NCBI GenBank assembly: GCA_002633005.1 | Contig: NMRA01000399.1 | Span: forward strand, 259,680-321,287 | DNA from: Phoronis australis | Lineage: Eukaryota; Phoronida; Phoronidae | Length of the DNA: 61,608 bases | Reading direction: 5' to 3' | Shown here: positions 13,080-25,200 of the stretch, in pieces | Layout of the letters: every line of letters begins with the position of its first letter | Position numbering within the stretch: the first letter of the stretch is position 1 | Made by a program: the position numbers and the translations under genes | Notes under the pieces: model-generated | Seen by the model: the letters and a program-made list of their open reading frames with translations, nothing else | Told to the model about the DNA's origin: nothing | Databases searched by the model: none

Positions 13080-13486
13080 TTGCTTGAAACATTCCCAAAT
13101 AAGTTCCCTAATTCTACTGCGTATTTTTGGACTTGTGAAAATATCGATTGCCCTTTCTTGTATTGTTTTAGTTTCATTATTAAGTCAACTTTTGACTTTG
13201 ATACAAATCGAGAGTGAACTTCACATTGAATTGTCAATGTTATTGAAAATAGTTAGGGATTTTTTCATGCAACACCCCCAATTTAAGGACTGAGTCTCTA
13301 TTTATTTTCAATGAACTCTGGGCTCTGTGTTAGTAGTATTATTAGAAAATGTCATTAATTAAAGAGGAGTTCATAATAAAGATAAAATTATAGAAAAACA
13401 TTGCGTTTGTGTGTCCATAAACAGACAAATACGCAAAAAGATTTAGGGACCTTAGTTGAGTCCCTATTTTGGACTGTTTTATGCAA
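13080..13486. mobile_element. 407-bp TIR (MITE-like) element in tRNA unit 1
   Basis: The left end ttgcttgaaacattcccaaa is the inverted partner of the right end ggactgttttatgcaa. Similarity continues inward for ~55-60 bp through tccctaa and tgcgtattt motifs. There is no transposase. Related ends bound copies at 14623-15029 and 40381-40773. A 70-codon open stretch inside is conserved between the two array copies only because those are recent duplicates. Confidence 0.6.
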
Positions 13487-14227
13487 CCGGCCGCAGGAGC
13501 CGGGTTTGCAGATTTTTTTGTTTTCACATTTACAAGTTGTCAGTGTATAAAACTACACTTTGTTTAGCGTAGACGATGTTCAAATAGCATTGTCGGTTAG
13601 TTCCTAAAGTACATTAGCACAGGTAGGAGCATGGAAATACATTTTAATACCAGTTAACGTTTAATAATGGACCGACACACAATCACACCACAAGCGCGCA
13701 AACTGCATACTTTACCGAATGACAACACCAGAGATCATTAAAAATCTGCCAATTGTTTTCAAAGTATTCTTCGTTTCCATTATTCGTTAAAATATACTTA
13801 AGCTTGTTTAAGTAATATTGACGGGGAAATTGTCTTAAATTTCAGTGATAAAAACGTTCACTGGTGTATATTTGCGCCCACTCGATCCAAATATGACAGT
13901 GACAGCATCTAAATTAGTGTTTGCATATCTCGATCTCTGGGGAAACGCCATGTTGCTGCTACTTTGAAGTTACGACCAATGGACGGTTAGCTCATTTATT
14001 TTCAAATTATAATTACATTTATTTTGAAGTAACGACCAATCGCCGGTTAGCTCATTTGTTTTCAAATTATAATTATATTTATTTCTAAGCTACTAATTGC
14101 CATTCATTGTGAGTCGCTATCGAGGGAAAAACACTGTAATGATTAATTTGTCTTCTGCCCAGCCGTTATGACAGGGAGTTGCCATTGATTTCGTGTGTTT
14201 CCGTTTGGCGTTTATTTTGTGGCCAGT

Positions 14228-14301
14228 GGCCGGTTAGCTCAGTTGGTTAGAGCGTCGTGCTAATAACGCGAATGTCGTGGGTTCGACCCCCACACTGGCC
14301 A
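14228..14301 (+). tRNA. tRNA-Ile (anticodon AAU), copy 2
   Basis: Differs from copy 1 only in the T-loop (ttcgacc for ttcgatc). All stems pair, the anticodon loop is ctaataa and discriminator A is present. A T5 terminator lies at 14305-14309. It is preceded by a ggccagtggcc context that the later copies share in part. Confidence 0.96.
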
Positions 14302-14622
14302 ATATTTTTACACTATTGCAGCACTGTGTACGCTGAGATGAAACAACATCCCTTGGTTACATTCACTATGTAATATTCTTAGGCAAGAAATGTTGATACG
14401 CAAACTTAAAGAAAGTGCAACTCGCACGCTAATTCCTTATCTCTTTGATTGCTTGGTCAACATATAGCGACGGTGTGCATACAAGTAAGTTGAAAATTGC
14501 ATAACGGTTTAAAGAACGAGTTTGGTGGCGAAAATGATCCGCCGAATATCACTGAACTGTGTCGAGTAAGTATCCTCACGTGGTGCCGGGGAATGCATAA
14601 TGCAGGCTAGTACAGAGCTGCG

Positions 14623-15029
14623 TTGCTTGAAACAGTCCCAAATAAGTTCCCTAATTCTACTGCGTATTTTTGGACTTGTGAAAATATCGATTGCCCTTTC
14701 TTGTATTGTTTTAGTTTCATTATTAAGTCAACTTTTGACTTTGATACAAATCGAGAGTGAACTTCACATTGAATTGTCAATGTTATTGAAAATAGTTAGG
14801 GATCTTTTCATGCAACACCCCCAATTTAAGGACTGAGTCCCTATTTATTTTCAATGAACTCTGGGCTCTGCGTTAGTAGTATTATTAGAAAGTGTCATTG
14901 ATTAATGAGGATTTCATAATAAAGATAAAATGATAGAAAAATATTGCGTCTGTGTGTCCATAAACAGACAAATACGCAAAAAGATTTAGGGACCTTAGTT
15001 GAGTCCCTATTTGGGACTGTTTTATGCAA
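14623..15029. mobile_element. 407-bp TIR (MITE-like) element in tRNA unit 2
   Basis: A near-identical copy of 13080-13486 at the equivalent place in the second unit. It was carried along by duplication of the unit rather than by a new insertion. Its left end retains aaacagtccca, closer to the inverse of the right end than copy 1. Confidence 0.6.
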
Positions 15030-15718
15030 CCGGCCACAGGAGCCGGGTTTGCAGATTTTTTTTGTTTTCACATTTACAAGTTGTCAGTGTATAAAAGTAC
15101 ACGTTGTTTAGCGTAGACGATGTTCAAATAGCATTGTCGGTTAGTTCCTAAAGTACATTAGTACAGGTAGGAGCATGGAAATACATTTTAATACCAGTTA
15201 ACGTTTAATAATGGACCGACACACATTCACACCACAAGCGTGCAAACTGCATGATACTTTACCAAATGACAACACCAGAGATCATTCAGTCTGCCATTCG
15301 TTCAAAGTATTCTTCGTTTCCATTTTTCGTTAAAATATACTTAAGCTTGTTTAAGTAATATTGACGGGGAAATTGTCTTAAATTTTAGTGATAAAAACGT
15401 TCACAGATATATATTTGCGACCACTCGATCCAAATATGACAGTGACAGCATCTAAATTAGTGTTTGCATATCTCGATCTCTGGTGAAACACCATGTTGGT
15501 GCTGTTATTTTGAAGTTACAACCAATATCCGGTTAGCTCATTTGTTTTCAAATTATAATTACATTTATTTCTAATCTACTAATTACCATTCATTGTGCGT
15601 CGCGATCGAGGGAAAAACATTGTAATAATTAACTGAATTTGTCTTCTGCCCAGCCGTTATGACAGGGAGTTGCCATTGATTTCGTGTGTTTCCGTTTGGC
15701 GTTTATTTTGTGACCAGC

Positions 15719-15792
15719 GGCCGGTTAGCTCAGTTGGTTAGAGCGTCGTGCTAATAACGCGAATGTCGCGGGTTCGACCCCCACACTGGCCA
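15719..15792 (+). tRNA. tRNA-Ile (anticodon AAU), copy 3
   Basis: Same 74-nt structure with anticodon AAT. One change in the T-stem (gcggg opposite cccac) creates a C-A mismatch at the second pair. It is probably still functional, though less certainly than copies 1 and 2. A T5 terminator lies at 15796-15800. Confidence 0.9.
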
Positions 15793-16146
15793 ATATTTTT
15801 ACATTATTGCAGCACTGTGTACGCTGAGATGAAACAACATCCCTTGGTTACATTCACTATGTAATGTTCTTAGGCAAGAAATTTTGATACGCAAACTTAA
15901 AAGTGCAACTCGCACCCTAATTCCTTATCTCTTTGATTGCTTGGTCAAATTAGTTATAAAAACAACATATAGCGACGGTGTGCATACAAGTAAGTTGAAA
16001 ATTGCATAACGTTTTTAAAAACGAGTTTGGTGGCGAAAATGATCCGCCGCAAATCACTGAACTGTGTCAAGTAAGTATAGTGATGTGGTGCTGGGAGTTG
16101 CCATTGATTGCGTGTGTTTCCGTTTGGCGTTTATTGTGCGACCAAC

Positions 16147-16220
16147 GGCCGGTTAGTTCAGTTGGTTAGATCGTCGTGCTAATAACGCGAATGTCGTGGG
16201 TTCGACCCTCACACTGGCCA
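16147..16220 (+). tRNA. tRNA-Ile (anticodon AAU), copy 4, mutated
   Basis: Retains the acceptor stem, anticodon loop ctaataa and T-arm. The D-stem has two changes (gttc and gatc for gctc and gagc), leaving a T-T mismatch and altering box A. A T5 run lies at 16224-16228. It may be a decaying gene or pseudogene. Confidence 0.7.
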
Positions 16221-16304
16221 GTATTTTTACGTGGATAGAATTGTCTAGACCATCTCGCCCAGGCGGAGTTGTTGGGTATAAATTTGAAACTTCAAACTTG
16301 GGAA

Positions 16305-16377
16305 ACGCAGTTAGTTCAGAGGATCAGAGCATCGTGCTAATAACGCGAATATTGTGTGTTGTGTCCCGCACTTGCCA
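16305..16377 (+). pseudogene. tRNA-Ile relic
   Basis: Aligns along ~73 nt to the array tRNAs with the ctaataacgcgaat anticodon region intact. The acceptor 5' strand is destroyed (acgcag for ggccgg), the D-arm is altered and box B is degraded (tgttgtgtccc for gggttcgaccc). Not expected to be transcribed or fold. Confidence 0.75.
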
Positions 16378-16752
16378 AGATTTAGTTGCAACTGTTTAAA
16401 GTGCCGTCCGCTCACCGTAAAGCAGATCTACCGTGCACGAGAATGATATCGAAGTGACTAAGTGTCCGGTATCCTGACCAGGTGTCCAGTGTGCCATAGC
16501 CCTGCCCCCTCCGGACACGACGTTACATGTGGCTATTGTAGAACCTACGCGAGAGTTTTTCTGCGAAATGTGTAAATTGTTGCCCCCCCCCCATAAGACA
16601 CTCTAGATCCGCCAGTGGAAAGCGATTTGATTAACTTTTATTGCATTTTGCATGAAATATGGTTTCTTGTACTCCTGGAGTTGTCCGACAGCAATTCTGT
16701 TTTCGGAAGATGGAAGATTTTAGTTTGTCATGCAAGTGCTCCATATGTAAAC

Positions 16753-17214
16753 CGGAAGTTATATCACTAGTACAACTTGTATTGAGAAAAAGGCGTGTGA
16801 AGGGAAGTTATGTCTCTATTACAACTTGTATTGAGAATAGGGCGTGTGTACGAAAGTTATGTCACTAGTACAACTTATATTGACAATGGGGCGTGTGTAC
16901 GGAAGTTATGTCACTAGTACAACTTGTACTGAGAATAGGGAGTGTAAACGGAAGTTAGTAGTACAACTTGTATTGAGAATAGGGCGTGTAAACGGAACTT
17001 ATGTCACTAGTACAACTTGTATTGAGAAAAGGGCGTGTGAACGAAATTTATGTCACTAGTACAACTTGTATTAAGAAAAGGGCGTGTGAACGAAAGTTAT
17101 GTCACTAGTACAACTTGTATTGAGAATAGGGCGTGTGTACGGAGGTTATGTCACTAGTACAACTTATTTTGAGAAAAGGGCGTGTGAACGGAAGTTATGT
17201 CACTAGTACTACTT
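16753..17214. repeat. ~48-bp minisatellite, about 9-10 copies
   Basis: Units contain gttatgtcactagtacaact followed by ttgagaa and gggcgtgt. Copies vary by point changes and a short deletion near 16,955. It lies a few hundred bases after the tRNA array. Confidence 0.92.
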
Positions 17215-18263
17215 ACGGGCCCTTTTGCAAACGGTTCAACTTTTGGGCGTCATCGACAAAGGATTTGTGTACACGGCAACGATATCGTTACGGAGTTAAG
17301 TTTGTTGTATTGATACAAGTTACGGGTGAAATTTGTCTTGTTTCTCACAAAGCCTTGTTTTTAATTGACACTTGCTAACTTTGTTCTTTGTGGAAGCACG
17401 CTAAAATCGTTGCAAATTATGGCGCTTATGTTTGGAAAAAATCCGAATATTTACCCGTTTTAGAAGATCCAATGTCCACGCAAGCTTTCGAAGCAACTTA
17501 CCGATGGTGCTATTTTGGGGGAGGGTCCGCTTATGACGGAGACACCTACATGTACAAACAGAGCACTTGAGAGCGCATTGACACCTGTCGCATGCAAACA
17601 AAGAATGGTATCAAACCTTTCAATGGAAGTACTGACCGCTTGAAGTGATCATAACTTACTGTGTTTGTTCAGAGGCTTGGACACGCGTTTGTTCATGGTT
17701 TGTGTACAGACAAACGTTCTTCAATATCGAGTAAAAGAGGAACTCCAATTTGTAAAATTTCTCAGCAAAAATTAATTTTAATGACCGTGACATCATTTCA
17801 TTACTAGCATGGGTTGTACACTACGACTGAAACAACAAAACAAAATGTGAATATACGTGCAATTTACATAGTTTTCCGTACATCAAGACAGATTGCCCGC
17901 CGTTATATTTATGAAACAGATTGCCATGATTAAATCAAACCGAAGTTGTGCGCGAATCTCTCTGCCCAAACAACAGACGTACTGCATTTAGTCGCTAATG
18001 GTGTAATATAATATCTAATTAAAAATAATATAAATACAGGGTTTTACCTCAGAGAACTAACAAAATGGCCGGGGGGTGAAAAGGAAGTAGTGACGAAGCC
18101 TACATTCCCCCAGCATAATCGGGAAATTCAGAACAAACTTGATAGTCATGATTGCATCATGGTGAAATGTCGAACTGTTGGTAATATGCTTTTTGGTTCT
18201 TGGTAAACTAAGGCGACTGACTTGCATTTCACCAAAGAGACCAACTTTTGACTTAGCACTTAC
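17215..18263. other. No supported feature
   Basis: Short ORFs only. A Cys-rich minus-strand stretch near 17,540-17,600 has no ATG and no spacing typical of zinc fingers. Confidence 0.45.
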
Positions 18264-18346
18264 GGTTTGTGACGTAATTTCTGGGTTTGCGAAGAACTGA
18301 CGATTCGATATTTCTTGAGGCCATGCCTGGCACATAAAACGACACT
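18264..18346 (-). CDS. Candidate internal exon, unknown gene
   Basis: Minus strand: a strong pyrimidine-rich acceptor (ttgtcttgcctcag) at 18347 and a consensus donor (ACC|gtaagt) at 18264 bracket 83 nt that are open in one frame. It encodes about 27 residues (...CRFMCQAWPQEISNRQ...) with phase 1 in and phase 0 out. No partner exon or family was recognised. Good splice sites on both sides make it better than a random ORF. Confidence 0.22.
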
Positions 18347-20364
18347 CTGAGGCAAGACAAATGTAGAGCCCGGTCTAGTGCAATAGCGAACGCTATGAAT
18401 CTTTGAAAATTTCTCCAATTAGACAAAGGAACAATTTGATAACAATCTTATAACGGTGAGTTGTCCAAATCATTTTTTGTGATAGAGAGCGGGTTCTTAG
18501 TCGCCATCTCGTCTCATTCGGGTATAATAATAGGGACTTCTTATCAAGCGGCTCGTGCTTTGAATTTACCGCCATCTCATGTTGTCAACAATGACAGGTG
18601 TTCCAAAGATAATGACCTACTTTACTAACGTATGTGACCTCTCGGAAACCTTTGACCCACTTTTTATCAAGCATCTAGAACTCGCGTACAAATCCAAAGT
18701 TAGTAAAGTTCAGTGTCATCTAAATTTCATCAGTGACAAAATTTGTGTTTAAATGTTTCACTATGCTGATTTCTTTCGGGTATTTATCTTCTATGATTGA
18801 CGTTGCCTGTCCCGTTGGCTAACGGATTTGAATTAAATTTAGCATGTGCATATGTAGGTAAAACTTGAAAGATCAGAACGCCTTGAGGAAGCTATAGAAT
18901 AGAGTAGAGTTGTTTTCGGTTAAAACGTATCATACGTTTGTCGATAAATAAAGAACACAGACCATTGAGAAGCTTTTACATCCGACCAACAGGAGATTGT
19001 TTTTAAAATTCTCTTGTTAAAAAGTAACTTGATTGCAAAGCCGGTGGGTGCGAAACTCGGGATTGGAGGACTTGTGTAACCCCTCAGTTCAGCGTCAAGT
19101 TTTCTGCTTCCGTGGGACGCTCCTCTCTGAGGAACTAAACAGGGGAGTCCGGGATGAAGCTGATCGTGGCGGATTCAAACTGCGCGGATCTCTGTTGCTG
19201 GCCAGTGGTGTGTGATTCGATGCACCCGGGGTTTCTGGCGGGCTACGCATTCTACTGGCAATAATAACCGTGAACGATAGTAATACATGCACGCACCCAG
19301 CCTAGAATATAGGGGGCTCGAATTTTTCAGTATATGGACCTTTTACTGAGAAAAAATAAAACGGGGACTAAAAAACGGGTTGTGACTACTTTCAGACCTA
19401 TGGCCATTTATTTTGTTTTGTAACGTATTGAGATGTTTGGTTCACGTATTGAAACAGGTCACTTTTTGGTCGTGTAGTGAAATGGGTGAAAGTTTCATGA
19501 GTTTTTGTGAATCTGTTTGTTCACGATTCTTAGGAAGCGAAATGGATCTATTTTTAACTCTTGAAGGCACACCTGAGTCCATAGGTACATGAGGACCCCT
19601 AGGGTGACGATGAAATAGATTGACAGGAGGAATGAACCTGAGCCTCGAGCCGTCCCTGCACCTCACGTCTTACGGGCTAACAAGCATATACGTATCAATA
19701 GTTTGTAATGTATATAGTGATCGGATGATAAAATGATATCCCTTACATATCAAGTAGAGGCCCTAACTAAGGAAGCTAGATTATTAGATGAAAGTAATAT
19801 TTCCGGTCCACAGGGCCTGCCAGCAACTATTATTTTCACCGAGAAACGGATGTGTCTTTGCAACATATATCCCCGTTTATTCAGTTTTGACCTGTCAAGC
19901 ATCAGCGTATGCTGGCATATAGCAAACATCTGCTCGAAGATCTTTTATGAACTTAATTCCCATCCGCTTACTACAAAACGTTATTCTATCTAAGATTGGC
20001 AGCAGACGATAAAAAGCAGACAAGGAAACAAAAATAAAAATAAATACCTTTAATGTAATCTTCATACAGCTCCATATCCTGACACACTGAACAGCAATTC
20101 CCCTGTCCAGTTTTAACATATCGTTTCCTCGGTAACAGGTGGGGCCCGCGGGTGTTAACGGAATCTGACGAGTGCTAAAATTATGTAACTTGCGCACATC
20201 CTTAAAATGTTGTCACCATCACGAATGTATGCATGCACGGATTTGACGCTACAGGCATTCCTTTGTTTTCGTGTGAACTTTGAAGTTCTTTGTTTGACAG
20301 AAAAAATGACCGAACACAGCAGTTGAATTAAATGTGCCATCTGTCAGTGTAATAAGCGGAATGT
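18347..20364. other. No supported gene
   Basis: Short ORFs and scattered low-complexity sequence. An ATG at about 18,510 on the minus strand opens only 19 codons before TAA. Confidence 0.45.
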
Positions 20365-20453
20365 GGCTTGACAATCAGAGCCCTCTATGATTGGCTTGAC
20401 AATCAGAGCCCTCTATGATTGGCTTGACAATCAGAGCCCTCTATGATTGGCTT
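20365..20453. repeat. 28-bp minisatellite, three copies
   Basis: Three identical units beginning ggcttgacaatcagagccct, followed by a partial unit. Confidence 0.95.
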
Positions 20454-20683
20454 ATAATTTACACGCACAAATACCACGTTCTACGTTTAATATAAACACC
20501 AAGCGACCAACAGACAGACAGATATGTATCATAGCGTGCTGTGCGACTAAAGACTTACAATATAACAACATTTGAAACTGAAGAAAGCTTGTCATTGACA
20601 AGCATAGAAATATAAAATATGTATTAGGTGGAAAATAATATATGCATAGAAGCAATAATAGTTATAAATATTCTCAGGTGGTG

Positions 20684-20780
20684 GTCGGATATAACTTGCC
20701 CGAATTTTGAGAACCAGCTTTCTCCACTGAATAACGGGTATCAAACTGGTTCTCAAAATACGGGCACGTTATTTCCGACT
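20684..20780. mobile_element. Foldback (hairpin) repeat, 97 bp
   Basis: The left arm (tcggatataacttgcccgaa, then ttttgagaaccag) and the right arm (ctggttctcaaaa, then tacgggcacgttatttccga) are inverted copies over about 36 bp with few mismatches, around a ~25-bp loop. A related fragment, actggttctcaaaat, occurs at about 369-383. It fits a very short MITE. Confidence 0.6.
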
Positions 20781-20783
20781 ATT

Positions 20784-21416
20784 GCCTAGTATTCTCGTAA
20801 CAATGCCCTGTCTCCACGATTCGTTTTCATTTGAAAAAGATTTTTTTTTTCTTCACGAAGACGGCTTCCGTACGTATCTACTGAATTCGACAACCAAAAG
20901 AGTTTATAAACCTCTCTCCAGAGTGGGGTTATGTGAAAACGAAACATTTCATCACGGACACGGCTCCCGTCTCATAAGGTGCAACAGCAACCAAGACCGC
21001 GAGTTTTTGAAAACGCTGACATCAAAATGTTGTTAGAGTATTTGTGAGGACAGACGAAATCTTTTCTAAAACGCTAGTGTCACAATTGTGTTGGCGTATT
21101 CGTTTGAAAGGAAAAATTTTAATAAATTAAAGTTGATTTGCGCTTTCGGTTGTATTATAGTAATCGTGAGGACGGGGAATTTTTTTAAAACGATGTGTGT
21201 GGACGGAGAACTCGAAGTTCTCGAAAAAGATACGGAGACGACACATCTCGACCGAGAACGTTTTGAAAACCCATACAAAAAGTTGCGTTTTCATATAAAA
21301 CAGAGTAGTATGGACACTGAGGAGAGTCTCAGAGTTTGGCTAGAGCTTATAGTTTTCAGATTTTTTATCTTCTTTTTTACAATTATAATCTTGAAGTGTG
21401 CACCCACGAGTCGAGA
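20784..21416. repeat. Possible degenerate dispersed repeat
   Basis: Recurrent phrases such as gtgtggacgg, ttttctaaaacgct and gaaaacgct with local inverted symmetry recall non-autonomous DNA elements. The 141-codon plus-strand ORF here starts at TTG and has no domain, so I do not call it a gene. Confidence 0.25.
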
Positions 21417-21422
21417 TTTATT
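21417..21422 (-). promoter_or_regulatory. Possible polyadenylation signal for the kinase gene
   Basis: AATAAA on the minus strand (tttatt as written), about 525 nt past the kinase stop codon. It is the nearest canonical hexamer I noticed downstream. Confidence 0.35.
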
Positions 21423-21946
21423 GACCTTTCTACGATTAACTCAGAGATTTGTGGGTTATCTGCAACGCATTGTGGGACACCGTTCAGCTAAGCAGATTGA
21501 AACCAACCAATGAAAGCAGACAACGCACAAGTACAGGCACTAAATAACGAAGAACATGTATATCCCGGGCAATGTGTTTGATTTAGTCGATGATTCGTGA
21601 TTCGGCACTGGTTAAGAGTAAAAAAATCATCGTACCATTTGCAGGTTGACAGTTGCACCAAACAAACAACAAATATCCCACTTATCCACCCAGAAGGCAT
21701 GAGAACTTTCAGATACATACAAAGCAGACGCTCTCGCCTGAATACATAGGGTCAAGGAAAACGATGCCCCTTCGACTGCACTTACGCTAGACCACGTGCG
21801 CTCACTCAGACTTTTTGCGATGGTGGTGGTGGTGGGGGGGGGGTCGTGCCGTCGTGATGTTGTTATCGAAACCAAATGAATCTAATAAATATATGATATA
21901 ATCAACCACCGAACTGCCATACATTTGAAAATACGAAATATTACTG

Positions 21947-22235
21947 TTAACCATTATCGCGTAGAGCACTTTCTTCTAACACAACAAGACAATGATATAG
22001 ATCAGTTAGCAATGGCCTTTTAGCAGGCTTCCTGCTCATGGCCAATTTGGCGTAGTGCTTTACGCCACTCAAGTATTTCCTGGTGTCCGTGACACGTGCG
22101 GTCGCATAAACGTCCGCCATTATTTTCCCCAAACTGTAAGTATCACAAGCTACACTTGTGGCTTTTCCATCCAATGCTTCCGGGGCTAAATGAGCTCGCT
22201 TCCTTCTGTGCTCTGCTTCCTTCACGGGACGGAAT
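21947..22235 (-). CDS. Kinase gene, exon 5 (APE and C-lobe, stop)
   Basis: Acceptor attttttctag at 22236 completes an Arg codon, then runs 95 codons to TAA at 21947-21949. The activation segment is strongly basic (EAEHRRKRAHL) before APE. The alpha-F motif CDTYSLG and a terminal KPAKRP (the alpha-H/I Arg region) follow. The C-lobe is compact and ends soon after the last helix. Confidence 0.85.
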
Positions 22236-25200
22236 CTAGAAAAAATAATCGGCATTCTAGGCATTGGTTGGTATCTCAGAGAAATCAATTACAGGCAAGA
22301 GTGAACAGGAAGCTAAATGTGATCACGTGTTTCGCATGCAATGACACGGCGATGTCTCCCAAATGCTTATTCTTGATTTTCTCGCATTAAATTAGGTCTA
22401 CGGACCACATGTCTGTTATGACAGAGCAATATGAGCTGTATTATAACTAAACGTAATCCAGACACATATGCATGCCGAAAACAGATAGCAATGAAATGCG
22501 TTAAATATTAGTGACACTAAGAGGCAGATTATTAACTCAAAATTAAAAAATGAAAAGCTTCACATTGATACGATTAACGGGTGAGCATAGTAGTGACCAT
22601 CCAGTTTACAGTAGGTATGGTCGATAAGAATTCAAATACCTATTCCCTTTCGCCACTGTAGCCAACCCGAAGTCAATTAAGAACACCTTCACTTGATTAG
22701 CGCGTGACACATCAACCATGACGTTGTCATTCTTTATATCATTCAATAGCACGTTTGTTGAATGCACCAACTGAACTCCCTTCGCTATCTGCACCAAAAT
22801 TGTAATCCATGTCACTTCCGGTAATGGATGACCAGTACGAAGGAGATGACGCAGCGTGACGCCGTCTGCCACGTAGTCCATAACGATGCCGTAACGGTCA
22901 TTATTTAGCTTGTCCTTATCAACGAGCATTCCATGAATTCGAGGAACGAAGCCAGTATTTTGGAGAATTACATGCATAAAATACTCCAGAACTGAATGTT
23001 TTAAACTTTTAACGTGGAACAGTTTCACACATACTTCTACTTCATTATCACAGAGAAATCCTTTGAACACGTGCGCTGATGTTCCGGAGCCAACAGGATA
23101 GATCATTTTATTTGTGGGATTTCTGTAGTACCTGCAAACAAGAAATCGCGTGTCAGCCAAAGAGAGCCTTGGCACGCTCAGAGACTGAGTTATCCAAGTA
23201 GCAGAAAGATAATGATTTTTGTTCTTTGCACTTCAATAAAATCTTTGAAATAGAAGAGGAAAGGCATTGGATCGGTGATTCACTTAGGATCTTGAAGAAA
23301 AAAACATTTTTGTTCCACCCCGGAAGGTTAGTATTCCTTCCTAGCAGATTACTAATCCACCCGAGTAAACGAGTGTTCCGCGCGGGCGGAATGCCACTTT
23401 TGTTCAATGTCCTAATTGTGTCACCGCAGATTTGGGAAAAGTTAGACCTCGGCGTTTAAACATTTTTCGATATTTTACAAGTTGCACTGGGTTCTTCCAT
23501 GTCTGACTTGCATATATGGGGTTTGGATATAGACCTAAATAAGGAGCTGTAGTTTTTACCTGAATGAGTCAGGTTGGAGCAGCCTCACAAAAGGAAAACT
23601 GGCAAAGCTGTCCGTTGAAAAACATGGTTGGCTGAAAGCTTCATGACTAGGCGCGTGCTCAGATTTCCTCAGCACCCTCTCAGCTTGTGTCTTGACACTT
23701 TGCTTGAAATCACCACTCTGTCCATAGTAATGTATTTTTGCAGCAGAGCGGCTAACATGCTTCTCTGGCAAGCTGTCATTAAACCAACCCAGGTTGTTAC
23801 CAACATGGTTAGCGTTGTGAGCTCTCGGTCTCTTACGTCGCTCGATCATATCCGTTATTGCAGGCACAGACTTGGACATCTTAATCTTGTTGCCAGACAC
23901 CGAGCGCATTGAGGAAGACAGATCATGTTCTGAAATTTAACGTTAGCAGAATAAAGATGTCAATCATTGCTAATGGACAATGCTACCACAGGTTTACATT
24001 TCCTAGTCATATTGAAAAAAATGCATTAAAATCACTAGACTTCATTCTAAAGGGTCAGCCACACGTTCATTGAACGCAAACTGACGAACGGTCGGCCACG
24101 TCTTCGGAAAAAGTGAAAAACGGAGCACAGCAAATGATATACTAAAGTAAATGAGTGACCAAAGCAACCAGGCCTCGTGTGTTGGAAGGAAACAAGAGAA
24201 AATCTTACAAAGGCTGAGCTAAATATTTTACAGGAAGTTTAGAACAAAAACTATGATGGAGTGCACCATGTACGACGTTTCGGTATTAGGCATGTATCAT
24301 CGTGAAGAACAGTAAAACAAAATAAAACAGAGTACTGTAACAAATCATAGTTCACTTTAGATCACAGTGCACTACATCTGTCGACTAAAAACAGCTACAA
24401 CTCTTCCTTTATATAAAAAACGAACTATTATTCGCCAGCAGAAGAAACCGCGTGCAGATTCACCCTATTATAAATTGTAGCAGAACAGCACAAGGCATGC
24501 ACGTTGGAATAAGACGAGGTTTCATGTCGTAATGACGGAACACTACTTCGTCTTACTAATGAAATCAAACTTTCATTTCATGCCTAACAAACATTTATGA
24601 AATTAACAACTTTACATTTAAACTATTTATCTCTGAATTATCCTTGCTAGTTTTGGTTATTTAAGCAACAACGACTGAAAACTGAAGACTTTTTCCATTT
24701 GTCTCATGGTGGACACTCTCAGCTGACAATAAATCGCTTGCTGAATACTTGTTTGTGGAAACGATTCCTTCCTAAATTCGTCGTTGTTTTCATGAAGATG
24801 TAGTCGGCCCTTTAACCCTTTAACCAGGATGGCAGAAGTGATGAAAAATGGATATTTTTGAAATGTAACTTTTATTTTTACGAACTACGACAAGAGTTTG
24901 CCAATACGTTTTTTATACTAAAATATTCTCGTTCTAAACAATACTCACAACTTCATCAACATGATAATTTTTTTAGGAGAGTAACACAAAAAGCTGGTCT
25001 TACGTAAAGGAACAGACTTAGTCTCCCCCTCAGGACGCGAAGTCGGAGCCATCACGTGAGTGGAGCGCGCGCACAGACGTAGGGGGCAAGCCGTAGAAAC
25101 TTCGACAAACATCGACTTGTCTTGCTCGGTGCCGCTAGGAGTGGTAGTGTAGGCAGACGCCCTCAATATTCCAGCAGAGGACAGCTTCTTGGGTTGGCTC

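Larger units (their letters stand above)
12700..16377 (+). repeat. Tandem tRNA-Ile array
   Basis: Same-strand tRNA-Ile(AAU) genes start at 12700, 14228, 15719 and 16147, with a relic at 16305. Units 1 and 2 are 1,528 and 1,491 bp and highly similar along their length, including a 407-bp TIR element. Unit 3 is 428 bp because about 1.1 kb is deleted between gtggtgctggg and agttgccattgatt. The sequence left of the first tRNA is unrelated to the spacers, so the array starts at the tRNA. It probably grew by unequal exchange. Confidence 0.9.

Noticed and set aside
17401-17601. Cys-rich minus-strand ORF
   Set aside because: No ATG start and no regular zinc-finger or disulfide spacing.
21088-21513. 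141-codon plus-strand ORF
   Set aside because: It begins at TTG, lies in repeat-like sequence, has no domain and no splice context.
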